Shown here: positions 14,010 to 22,112 of the stretch, piece by piece
Layout: each line of letters begins with the position of its first letter
Numbering within the stretch: position 1 is the first letter of the stretch
Source: a virus
Virus record (IMG/VR): IMGVR_UViG_3300046756_000156
Span: 1-28,375 of that record
Length of the DNA: 28,375 bases
Reading direction: 5' to 3' (one strand)
Translations under genes and position numbers: made by a program
The notes under the pieces: generated by a model
Database searches by the model: none
What the model was told of the DNA's origin: nothing
The model's input: only the letters and a program-made list of their open reading frames with translations

Positions 14010-14290
14010 TGGTAAAACTTAAAGAACCAAATCCATTGAATGTGTTTGGCATTAGGAGAACTAAGATTCAGCCTAAGCACTTTGAGTCTATAGCCATTAA
14101 TTACACCTATAATATGGAAGAAGCATTAAATAAATGGATACGAAAAAACCTTAAAGGAAGGTTTTACGTAGGTAAAGTTTTAAAGGTAGATGAGCAAAAT
14201 CAAGTCAACTCTATGCTTAATGTAGCGTTTGAAGACGGTAAAGAGCTTGCATACTTTATGCTGGCTTGTCCACTTTTAAAATACAAATAA
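14009..14290 (+). CDS. Small basic phage protein, unknown function
   Basis: A 93-residue protein starting on a TAATG overlap with the VWA gene, so translation is probably coupled. It starts KLKEPNPLNVFGIRRTKIQP and has a helix (MEEALNKWIRKNLKGRFYVG) and a beta end (MLNVAFEDGKELAYFMLACP). No family is recognised. It belongs to the MoxR-VWA operon by position only. Confidence 0.75.
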   Translation: MVKLKEPNPLNVFGIRRTKIQPKHFESIAINYTYNMEEALNKWIRKNLKGRFYVGKVLKVDEQNQVNSMLNVAFEDGKELAYFMLACPLLKYK

Positions 14291-14300
14291 ACAACGACAG

Positions 14301-14308
14301 TTAAATAC
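14301..14308 (+). promoter_or_regulatory. Possible phage late promoter (TTAAATAC)
   Basis: TTAAATAC lies 30 bases upstream of the next ATG. It is followed by CTATTATTA and a GGAG ribosome site, the same arrangement as at 15528. Confidence 0.4.
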
Positions 14309-14330
14309 TACTATTATTAAGGAGATAATT

Positions 14331-14606
14331 ATGTCAGAAGAAACTAAAGTAAATGAAGCAGCAGCTCCAGAAGCAACAGGTGAAGCACCTCAAGCAGCTC
14401 CGGATCTTACTGTTCAAGACCTAAATGCATTAAAAACTATTATTGATGTTGCTAGTCAACGTGGTGCATTTAAACCAAACGAAATGACCACTGTAGGACA
14501 AACCTACACTAAATTAGAAAACTTCTTGCTTGCTGTACAAGCTCAACAAGCACAGCCAGAAGGCGAAAAAGCGGAAACAGCGGCTGACGCTCCCGCAGGA
14601 GAATAA
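14331..14606 (+). CDS. Small Ala/Glu-rich phage protein, unknown function
   Basis: A 91-residue protein with low-complexity acidic ends (EEAAAPEATGEAPQAAP-like start and QPEGEKAETAADAPAGE end). The central helical core, roughly 27-68, runs LTVQDLNALKTIIDVASQRG, then AFKPNEMTTVGQTYTKLENF, then LLAVQ. The core resembles a small protein common near structural genes of T4-like marine phages, with no assigned role. AAGGAG precedes the ATG, behind a late-type motif, which suggests late expression. Confidence 0.78.
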   Translation: MSEETKVNEAAAPEATGEAPQAAPDLTVQDLNALKTIIDVASQRGAFKPNEMTTVGQTYTKLENFLLAVQAQQAQPEGEKAETAADAPAGE

Positions 14607-14607
14607 T

Positions 14608-15204
14608 ATGGCCCAGTCACTAAAGCATATCGGAAGACACGTAGGATCTAAGAAAAAGGTTGCTGTAGCATTTAGAGTGCTACCAGGTGAACCTGATAAT
14701 TGCTTAGTAGTTCCTACTGAGTCATTGAATGCGGCAGAACACGATTCATTAATGACATTGATTGAATCAAATGCGGCACAAAATGCTGACGAACTAGCGG
14801 ATGCAATGAATAGAGTTACATTGCCCGACGGCATGAACATGCTAAAAGGTTTTCACAAGTATGGTAAACTATACAAAATGAAAACTGAAGAAATTGAAAT
14901 GACTCCAGATAATAAAAGTTCAGTCATGCTAAATGAACTTAATAAACTGATTGCAGATCAAAAAGGAATTACGGTTGAAGATCTTGCTGTTACAGGTGGA
15001 AGTGGACAAGCGATTTCTGCTACAACAGATACAGTTGCTCCAACAACAGTAACAGAAGAGACAGTGTTAGACGATGCTACACTAGCTGCTCAGTACCGTT
15101 CACAAGCAGACACTTTGTATAAAGAGGCAAAGAGACTGAGAGAACAGGCAGAGGAGTTGGTCCCTACGAAAAGGAAGACCAAAGCCAGTGCCAAAGCAAC
15201 CTAA
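14608..15204 (+). CDS. Phage protein of unknown function, likely late
   Basis: ATG 14608 gives 198 residues; AGGAGAA just upstream sets this start rather than the upstream ATG at 14530 in the same frame. Residues 1-90 (RHVGSKKKVAVAFRVLPGEP, NCLVVPTESLNAAEHDSLM) look like a small alpha/beta domain. About 130-160 is a Thr/Val-rich linker and the end is a Lys/Arg-rich helix (LYKEAKRLREQAEELVPTKR). This design (domain, flexible linker, basic tail) could suit a virion or packaging-associated protein, but no family is recognised. Confidence 0.75.
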   Translation: MAQSLKHIGRHVGSKKKVAVAFRVLPGEPDNCLVVPTESLNAAEHDSLMTLIESNAAQNADELADAMNRVTLPDGMNMLKGFHKYGKLYKMKTEEIEMTPDNKSSVMLNELNKLIADQKGITVEDLAVTGGSGQAISATTDTVAPTTVTEETVLDDATLAAQYRSQADTLYKEAKRLREQAEELVPTKRKTKASAKAT

Positions 15205-15508
15205 AAAGAAGAAGTTACCTCCCGAAGTAATAGGTCATTGGCCAGAAGTTTTTGACGAAATTGATATGAATGTAGTACCTTTAGAGTATCTACATTCTAT
15301 CAGAGTTACGTTTAAAGATGGCAAGGTATGGGATATTGATCTTAATAGTCCTAAAAATAAAGAGATTACTAGCGTTCAAGACAGTTTAGATGAGCTGTTT
15401 GACGAGTATGAAGATGCTATCCAAACTGTAGACTTTAGACTGGATACTGAACGTGTTAAGAAAGATATCACCAAAAGAACTCGTCGATTTCTTAAACTTG
15501 GAAAGTAA
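15188..15508 (+). CDS. Small phage protein, unknown function
   Basis: A 106-residue protein. The start is GTG at 15188, overlapping the previous gene by 17 bases with AAGGAAG about 11 bases before it; no ATG is available until residue 28. The first 10 residues are very basic (PKQPKKKKLP), followed by an acidic alpha/beta core (VRTFKDGKVWDIDLNS-like strand, then a helix ending YEDAIQTVDFRL) and a basic Arg-rich end. No family assigned. Confidence 0.7.
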   Translation: MPKQPKKKKLPPEVIGHWPEVFDEIDMNVVPLEYLHSIRVTFKDGKVWDIDLNSPKNKEITSVQDSLDELFDEYEDAIQTVDFRLDTERVKKDITKRTRRFLKLGK

Positions 15509-15527
15509 TTGTTTCTGTGTAAAAGGC

Positions 15528-15535
15528 ATAAATAC
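15528..15535 (+). promoter_or_regulatory. Phage late promoter motif (ATAAATAC)
   Basis: ATAAATAC is 33 bases from the next ATG and is followed by CTATTATTA and AGGAG. The exact octamer also occurs, on the other strand, at 19850-19857 and 24761-24768, each upstream of a structural gene. Confidence 0.6.
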
Positions 15536-15567
15536 TAGTAGAAACTATTATTACTAGGAGTTAACGA

Positions 15568-17160
15568 ATGGCTTTACAGATCAGACGAGGTATTGAGTCA
15601 GAACGCACAGGTGTTGTATTTGCCGAGGGCGAACTGGTCTACATTACGGATACCGACAAATTATATATTGGTGACAATACTACAGCAGGCGGTATTGAAA
15701 TTGGACCAAAGACTTTATCCGAACTAGGAGCTGCTTCTTTAGGCGGTGACTTAACACTAGGCGGAAACAATATTATAGGAACTGGTAATATTAATATTAC
15801 TGGTGATATCACAGCAACAGGAAGCATTACAGCAGGCGGCAATATTGACATTGGCGATGCTGCAGGCGACACACTTACAATCACAGCACAAGTTGATAGC
15901 GGCATTACTCCTAACGCTGATTCAACTTATGACTTAGGTTCAACTTCATTAAAATGGAATACTATACACGCCGCTAAACTAGACGGTGATGTATCCGGTA
16001 GTGTATTTGCAGATGACTCAACACTATTAGTAGATGCTGTTAATAATATTATACCTAGTGCAGTTGTTTCAGGTACAGAAGCAACTAACTGGGATACAGC
16101 ATATGGTTGGGGCAATCATTCAACACAAAACTATATTGTCGACGGGACCGCTGATGCTATTACAGCAACTATGGTAGCTGAAGATGTTATTACATCACGA
16201 GAACTTGCTGATGGAAATAGTTACAACGGTACATTTGACGGTGATATTACAGGCTCTGTATTTGCAGATAATTCAACATTATTAGTAGACGGTGTAAACG
16301 GTACAATACCAGCAACGGTAATAAGTGGTACACTTTCTAACGATACATCAGGTACAGCGGCTATAGCAACATCAGTTGATGTAAATGACGAAAGTGCAGA
16401 TACAACTTGTTTTCCAATGTTTGGAACTGGCGCGACTGGTACTTTAACTATAAAAACAGATCAAAGTGCATACACATATAATGCCTCTACTGGTACACTA
16501 TACGCAACCGCATTTGTTGGAAATATCACAGGTGATGTAACAGGTGACGTTGCAGGTAATTTAACTGGTAACGTGTTCACTAATTTAATTGATAGTGCTG
16601 ACTCGTCAGCTATTGTTGTAACTCCTTCTTTGCAAACATTATCAGATGTACAAGTAGATCAAGATTTAAGAGTTGGTAGTGGAAACACTGAAGGTCCTAA
16701 TGGAACAGATGTAAGACTTGTTCCAGGTGCAGGCGGCGGACTTGGTAGAGTCTTAACAGACACTATAGAAGTAAAAACTATTGAAATTCAAGACGGCGAC
16801 GGTGGTGAAATATTTGTAAAAGGTAACTTAGACATATCAGGTTCGTTAACTACAAATGGTGGACATTTAGGGTTTGGCGGTAATGACTTACTAACCTTTG
16901 GCGGAACATCTGCAAGTTTAAGAGTTGCTGAGTTTACTGGTGATTTTGATACACCTGGAGACTTTGAAAATAGTGCAAACTTTAATAACTATATGACTGT
17001 TAATAGTACAGTTGCAGACTTTGGTACTGCTGTTCAGTTTGCTAGTATGACAACTACACAACGTAATGCACTAACAGCTGCGGCTGGTATGGTGGTGTTT
17101 AACACTACAGATACAAAATTACAAGTATACACAGGCTCTGCTTGGGCAGACTTACATTAA
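15568..17160 (+). CDS. Tail-fibre-like structural protein with Mtd-like N-terminus
   Basis: A 530-residue protein. The N-terminus (QIRRGIESERTGVVFAEGEL, then VYITDTDKLYIGDNTTAGG) matches the small domain found at the start of major-tropism-determinant-like and cyanophage fibre proteins. The body is Gly/Thr/Asn-rich beta repeats (GNINITGDITATGSITAGGN, DGDVSGSVFADDSTLLVD and a second DGDITGSVFADNSTLLVD). YDLGSTSLKWNTIHAAKLDG is a module shared with the - strand fibre proteins. The C-terminus (TTTQRNALTAAAGMVVFNTT then LQVYTGSAWADL) is a known phage fibre ending. It is probably a virion surface protein; receptor binding is inference. AGGAG precedes the ATG behind a late motif. Confidence 0.85.
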   Translation: MALQIRRGIESERTGVVFAEGELVYITDTDKLYIGDNTTAGGIEIGPKTLSELGAASLGGDLTLGGNNIIGTGNINITGDITATGSITAGGNIDIGDAAGDTLTITAQVDSGITPNADSTYDLGSTSLKWNTIHAAKLDGDVSGSVFADDSTLLVDAVNNIIPSAVVSGTEATNWDTAYGWGNHSTQNYIVDGTADAITATMVAEDVITSRELADGNSYNGTFDGDITGSVFADNSTLLVDGVNGTIPATVISGTLSNDTSGTAAIATSVDVNDESADTTCFPMFGTGATGTLTIKTDQSAYTYNASTGTLYATAFVGNITGDVTGDVAGNLTGNVFTNLIDSADSSAIVVTPSLQTLSDVQVDQDLRVGSGNTEGPNGTDVRLVPGAGGGLGRVLTDTIEVKTIEIQDGDGGEIFVKGNLDISGSLTTNGGHLGFGGNDLLTFGGTSASLRVAEFTGDFDTPGDFENSANFNNYMTVNSTVADFGTAVQFASMTTTQRNALTAAAGMVVFNTTDTKLQVYTGSAWADLH

Positions 17161-17178
17161 TAATTAAAATGCATTCAT

Positions 17179-17210
17179 AAAAAAAGCACCATTAAGGTGC
17201 TTTTTTTTTG
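17179..17210. terminator. Bidirectional rho-independent terminator
   Basis: GCACC-ATTAA-GGTGC is flanked by an A-run on the left and nine T on the right, so it works on both strands. It sits between convergent genes ending at 17160 (+) and 17230 (-). Confidence 0.92.
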
Positions 17211-17229
17211 GCTTTAATTTGTTAGTGTA

Positions 17230-19821
17230 TTACAATTTTAGTATACATTCAACTAGTTTAGTACCTTCTTCTTCGCTTGATTCTAACGCTACGCCTACTA
17301 TTTGTTGTCCGTTAAACTGTGTACTAGCAATTCCGTTATCATGCACGTAAACCGCTTGTCCTTTGCTTACAGAGCCCGTTACAAGCACTGGAACTCGTCC
17401 TTTAAGTGCTAGTGGTTGTCCGTCTGCTTCTGCATTCATTAAGAACGCTGGTTTTGCAGATATAACACCTACTGGTATTGCTCCAAATACAGCTCTTTCT
17501 GCTTCAAAACTTGATTGTGCGCCAATTGCCATTACTGTACCTGTTGGGTGTTTTTCGTTAGTTGTATATTTCTCTGCTAAGTCAGCATAGTTTGCAGTTA
17601 CAGCATTACCTGATAGGTCGCCTACAAAAGTACCTACGGATAATTCAATTCCGTTTGCTGTAAATTCAGCATGAGTTGCACCTGATCTTGTTACAGTAAT
17701 GTCACCGCCTGAACCAGTTATTGCTACACTACTAGTACCATTAGATATTGAAGTTGTACTTACACCTCCTACACCTGATGAAATAGCACTATCAACTTCT
17801 GCTTGTGTATATGTTTCTGCTTTAGAATAAACATCTAAGTTAGTTCTTGCTTCTGCAGCTGTAGTACCAGCAGTACCACCTTCAGTTATTGCAAGTGTAC
17901 CTGATGCTCCTGCTAAGTTAAGTGTAGCAGAAGTAAGTGTTCCTACAGTTAAGTTATCAAAGTAACCGTCATTTGCTGTTCCTGATTCATTAACTTGCCC
18001 CATAAATTTACTTGCTGTTACAACATTAGCTGCAAAGTCACCTGAAGCATCTCTAGCAACTACATAGTTTGCTGTATTTGCAGAAGCTGCATTTAAGCCT
18101 AATTTAATAGAAGCATTTTCTGCTGAGGAAGGATAACTTGAAGGATTAACACTATTATTAACTGTTACATTTAAATATGTTTCACCAGTATCACGTATAA
18201 CACGCTCAACAAAATTACCTGTTGTGTCAGTGCCTAATGTTACTGAATCTCCTGATGTTGTTAGTGCAACATTTAATGATCCTTCGTCACCATTGAATGT
18301 TACTGTACCTGTTGCATCACCTGTAAAGTTAAGTGTTAAATCATTCTGCCATTTAGTAGCATTGTCTGATGTTCCGTCTAATGCTCCGTAGAATGTTGAA
18401 GCATTAATTGCACCAGCTGAGTCTCTAACTACTACTGTATCTGGTGTTGGTATAACTGCCGCTGATCTGTTTTCGCTACCTTCTTGTAACGTAGCTGATC
18501 TAGTAGCAACACCGTTAAATTGATTTGCTGTTAAGTTACCACTGGCGTCTCTAACCGCTACAGAGCTTGCTGTAGCACTTGCAGAGCCTGTTGCGTAACT
18601 AGACCCATCAACAGCAATATTTGTTGCGTTAACCGCTAAATCTGCGTTTGTAGCGGTACCTTGGAAGTAATTAGCATATAAGTCGCCTGACCCATCTCTT
18701 GTTGCTATTGTGTTCGCTGTAGCCGCTGTTGATGCACTTCTATAGTTTACACCTACTTTTAATAAGTCTGCTTTTTCACTAGTACCTGTAAAGTTTACAG
18801 CATGTACAGTACTCCATCTATTTCCCGAAGTACCTAAACTATAAACTCCGTCACCGTCAGGTCTAATACTTGCTGGTGTGCTGTTTGGATCAATAATAAG
18901 TGGAGTATGCTTAGTTCCTGTTCCGTCATGTGCAGCTATTTTAATTAAGCCGCCATGTAGGTTGTGTGTAACTTGTGCATTACCGCCTGATGTGTTTAAT
19001 ACAAATTCTGTTGAACTACCAATACGTAGTCCGTCTGCATCTGCAATATCAACTCTATCAGTAAATACGGCTGTTGCACGTTGTATAAATTCTACAGCAT
19101 CAGTGCCACCTAATCTATCTGAGTTAGATGCTGTACCATGAAATCTTTCTACACCATTTTGAACACCTGTTGAATCGTCTGAATCAACTAGTGTAATTCC
19201 TTGGTGTATATAATTAAATCCTTGAATAGAACTTCCAGTATCTAGTGTAAATGCATCTTTTGATGCAACAAACATTACTTTGTTATCAACAACACCTTTT
19301 AATACATAGTGTTCATGTGGTTCTTTTAATTCTGCTGTTGTGTCGCTTGGGGATAATAAGTTATCATAAACTAGTGTTTCTACCCATTCTGTTTGGTTAG
19401 CACTTGCTTGCTTAGGACCAACTAGTACAAACGCAGAACCGTTATAAACATGTAACTGTTGCTGTACATCATCAAACCATAAGTCGCCTTTATTTACATT
19501 AGACGCTGATGGAGTTCCTGGCAATACTCCAATTCTTAAATTTGCTAAAGGGTTGAAAAACTTATTTGCGTTACCGTCATATACTTTTAATCTGCCTTGG
19601 CCGTCATCGTCTGTGTCAAACCAAAGTTGACCTGCAATTGGTCTTGGAGGTTGGTTTGCCGAAGCAAAGTTTTCTAACAATGATACAAAATTTTCGTTTT
19701 GTATTTCACCGTACCCTGAATAGTTTTTACCAACTAGTTTTAAGTCAGTTGTATTATCAATGGTACCGTCTTCTATTATTGTTAGAATGGTATTATTTGT
19801 TTTTTCAATAGTATATGCCAT
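17230..19821 (-). CDS. Fibre-like structural protein, paralog C
   Basis: An 863-residue protein. The N-terminal 136 residues (GKNYSGYGEI..NENF..LLENFA, then GQLWFDT..LKVYDG and GDLWFDD..LHVYNGSAFVLVGP) are shared with the next two - strand proteins. The middle contains at least four RDxSG units (at 374, 423, 465 and 589) in RDxSGxLxANxFxG-type repeats, and a YSLGTSGNRWSTVHAVNFTG module (327-346). The C-terminus from about 733 (GDLSGNAVTANYADLAEKY and following to the end) is a conserved beta-rich ending seen in cyanophage fibre-like proteins. A virion surface role is likely. It is preceded by ATAAATAC and has only a weak GGGAA ribosome site. Confidence 0.85.
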   Translation of the reverse strand: MAYTIEKTNNTILTIIEDGTIDNTTDLKLVGKNYSGYGEIQNENFVSLLENFASANQPPRPIAGQLWFDTDDDGQGRLKVYDGNANKFFNPLANLRIGVLPGTPSASNVNKGDLWFDDVQQQLHVYNGSAFVLVGPKQASANQTEWVETLVYDNLLSPSDTTAELKEPHEHYVLKGVVDNKVMFVASKDAFTLDTGSSIQGFNYIHQGITLVDSDDSTGVQNGVERFHGTASNSDRLGGTDAVEFIQRATAVFTDRVDIADADGLRIGSSTEFVLNTSGGNAQVTHNLHGGLIKIAAHDGTGTKHTPLIIDPNSTPASIRPDGDGVYSLGTSGNRWSTVHAVNFTGTSEKADLLKVGVNYRSASTAATANTIATRDGSGDLYANYFQGTATNADLAVNATNIAVDGSSYATGSASATASSVAVRDASGNLTANQFNGVATRSATLQEGSENRSAAVIPTPDTVVVRDSAGAINASTFYGALDGTSDNATKWQNDLTLNFTGDATGTVTFNGDEGSLNVALTTSGDSVTLGTDTTGNFVERVIRDTGETYLNVTVNNSVNPSSYPSSAENASIKLGLNAASANTANYVVARDASGDFAANVVTASKFMGQVNESGTANDGYFDNLTVGTLTSATLNLAGASGTLAITEGGTAGTTAAEARTNLDVYSKAETYTQAEVDSAISSGVGGVSTTSISNGTSSVAITGSGGDITVTRSGATHAEFTANGIELSVGTFVGDLSGNAVTANYADLAEKYTTNEKHPTGTVMAIGAQSSFEAERAVFGAIPVGVISAKPAFLMNAEADGQPLALKGRVPVLVTGSVSKGQAVYVHDNGIASTQFNGQQIVGVALESSEEEGTKLVECILKL

Positions 19822-19849
19822 TATTTTTCATTCCCTATGTGCGGTATAT

Positions 19850-19857
19850 GTATTTAT
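19850..19857 (-). promoter_or_regulatory. Phage late promoter motif (ATAAATAC on - strand)
   Basis: GTATTTAT on the + strand reads ATAAATAC on the - strand, 29 bases before the ATG of the 863-residue gene, in the 41-base gap. Confidence 0.6.
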
Positions 19858-19862
19858 CAGTA

Positions 19863-22112
19863 TTAAGTCCAATTAGTCTCTGACTGTTTGGTCCATACTT
19901 TACCACCACCAGGATCAGTAACTTTCCAAACTTGTTTCTTACGTGTAACTGACAATGATACTGTACCTGTCGCACTGTTAAAGTTAATATCTTCTAATAA
20001 GGCTTGCGGATTTTGCCCTCCATCTGCCCCACCAATACCAGTAAAGTCTACTGATATAGTTTCTTTTGTTGCAGAACCTGCAACATCAATGCCTGTAACT
20101 GCACCGCCATACTGTGTAGTAATAACGTTTGCTACAGCATTAAGTGTTTTTGCTGTTGGATCTTGATAGAATGTAAGCATTGCTTGTACTTCTTCATCAA
20201 CACTTGAATAATTTGTTGTTGGTAAACCAGTAACATCAATTTGTAACATGACTGGTGAAAATGCTACTTCAGTATCTACATATCCTTTAGTTACTACATG
20301 ATCGTCTGTATCTTCAGTATCACTAGGATTATCTACAACGTGTCTAGCACTTAGTGGAGTAGTAACATTTTTAATTTTTGTGTCATTAAAGTCAACGGAT
20401 GATTGACTTGCTATTTTTAATCCTGCATTATATGTGGTTATTGTAGGTGTTGCAGGATTTGTTCCTTCGTCATACGTAATTGTTAAACCTGGTCCAGGTA
20501 ATGCACTACTTTGTCTTACTCTTACAGTATCTAAAATACCAACACTTGCTAATCCAGCTGCTGACGTAATATCTGCACCTAGTGCTGATGCTGATATAAC
20601 ATCATGCCCGTTAATTTTATATGTTTCGCCTGCAGGTATAGTAACACTATCGTTCAATTCAAAATATGGACCATTAGTTAAGTCATTTGTCCATTTAATA
20701 GTTTTATCATTAGCGTTAGTACTACTAGGTGCGCCTTTAATTGTAATACCTGCCCCAGTTGCAGTTGCGTCTGAACGCTGTATTATATTAGTTGCTGTAA
20801 TGTTTACACTACCACTTGTTTGTAAATCACCCTTGCCAATTACTGTTATTTCATCACCACTAACAAGAAAACTGTTGTTTGTTGGTTCAATAACTAATTT
20901 GTATACGTTGTTAACAGTATCAACTTGATATTCTTTAAATGTACCTGTTGCTAATACAGTATCACCTGTATGGCTTTGTGTTATTTGGTCGCCTACAGCA
21001 AGTGTGTCAGCAAATGAGCTATCAATTTGTCCTGATAAAGTTATAATTGTATCTGCATGTCCAAGTTCGATATTATAATCATCAACTGTTAATGTTGCTG
21101 TTTCTAAAGTAGTATTACTACCTTCAATAGTAATATCTCCTCTAACTCTCATATCACCAAATACGTCTAATGTTGCCGTTGGTTCGTCAACAGTTACATT
21201 AATACCCATATAGCGATTAACAGCATCAACACGTATTGGATCAAACTGTCCAGATATGTTTGAAGCAACTAATCTAAATCCTTGGTTAACAAGGTTACTT
21301 GATAAGTTAAGGAACTCGCCTGATATCGCTAATCCTGCTTGACCAGTATCACCAATAGTTAGTCCGCCTTTAGTTTGAATATTTAAAATACCAGTAGTTG
21401 TACCTTCTGCATCTGATGGTAAAAACTGTGATGCTGTTTTTCTTCTTAGCAATCCTGTATTAGGATCAGTTTCTGAAGTAATCAAACTAGTTGCTGAGTC
21501 AGAAACACCATAAATTCTAAAGTTATCTTTATCAACAATATTAATACCTTTTAACACATCGCCAGTTAATCCCGGTAATAAGTCAACATCATCTGCTCTC
21601 GGTGTAAATGTATCGTTACTAATATAAGCAAAAACAGCATTACCAACTGACCATTTGATAACTGTATATCCTAAACTCCTTGTATCAACAATTCTTAAAG
21701 TTTCAAATCCACTTTTACCTTGTGCTGATGTATATGGAGGACCTACAAGTACTATATCACTTCCGTCAAAGAAGTATAACTGGTTATCGTCGTTGTTTAT
21801 CCAAAGGTCTCCTGCAACCATTTGTGGTTGTGAAGCACTAATAATTGGTCCGTTTGCTTTAAACGTTGTACCGTCATATACTTTTAATCTATTTTCGCTA
21901 GTATCAAACCATAGTTGTCCTGTAATAGGTGTTCCTGGAGTTGCTGTACCACTAAAGTTTTCTAAAAGTTTAATAAAGTTTTCATTTATAACTTCACCAA
22001 ACCCTACATAGTTTCTTCCTATTAGTGTAATGTCCGATGACGTAGTGTCAATCTGTCCGTCAACTAGTTCTACTAGTAATGAACCATCTGTTCTGTTTAG
22101 TTTATAACTCAT
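19863..22112 (-). CDS. Fibre-like structural protein, paralog B
   Basis: A 749-residue protein. Its first 130 residues repeat the N-terminal module of its two neighbours (GRNYVGFGEVINENFIKLLE, then GQLWFDTSENRLKVYDG, then GDLWINNDDNQLYFFDGS). The remainder is beta-rich, with GDxRVRGDITIEGSNTTLE and a run of Asp/Thr/Val-rich strands, and ends in a basic segment SVTRKKQVWKVTDPGGGKVW. It has neither the collar domain of the upstream paralog nor the C-terminal module of the downstream one. Its ATG overlaps the upstream stop (TAATG), so it is translationally coupled. Virion location is inferred. Confidence 0.82.
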   Translation of the reverse strand: MSYKLNRTDGSLLVELVDGQIDTTSSDITLIGRNYVGFGEVINENFIKLLENFSGTATPGTPITGQLWFDTSENRLKVYDGTTFKANGPIISASQPQMVAGDLWINNDDNQLYFFDGSDIVLVGPPYTSAQGKSGFETLRIVDTRSLGYTVIKWSVGNAVFAYISNDTFTPRADDVDLLPGLTGDVLKGINIVDKDNFRIYGVSDSATSLITSETDPNTGLLRRKTASQFLPSDAEGTTTGILNIQTKGGLTIGDTGQAGLAISGEFLNLSSNLVNQGFRLVASNISGQFDPIRVDAVNRYMGINVTVDEPTATLDVFGDMRVRGDITIEGSNTTLETATLTVDDYNIELGHADTIITLSGQIDSSFADTLAVGDQITQSHTGDTVLATGTFKEYQVDTVNNVYKLVIEPTNNSFLVSGDEITVIGKGDLQTSGSVNITATNIIQRSDATATGAGITIKGAPSSTNANDKTIKWTNDLTNGPYFELNDSVTIPAGETYKINGHDVISASALGADITSAAGLASVGILDTVRVRQSSALPGPGLTITYDEGTNPATPTITTYNAGLKIASQSSVDFNDTKIKNVTTPLSARHVVDNPSDTEDTDDHVVTKGYVDTEVAFSPVMLQIDVTGLPTTNYSSVDEEVQAMLTFYQDPTAKTLNAVANVITTQYGGAVTGIDVAGSATKETISVDFTGIGGADGGQNPQALLEDINFNSATGTVSLSVTRKKQVWKVTDPGGGKVWTKQSETNWT

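Noticed and set aside
20434-20928. 164-codon + strand ORF opposite the 749-residue fibre gene, and similar ones such as 23124-23885
   Set aside because: They mirror the low-complexity Thr/Val/Ala codons of the fibre genes, giving hydrophobic Leu/Ser/Pro-rich shadows without ribosome sites.
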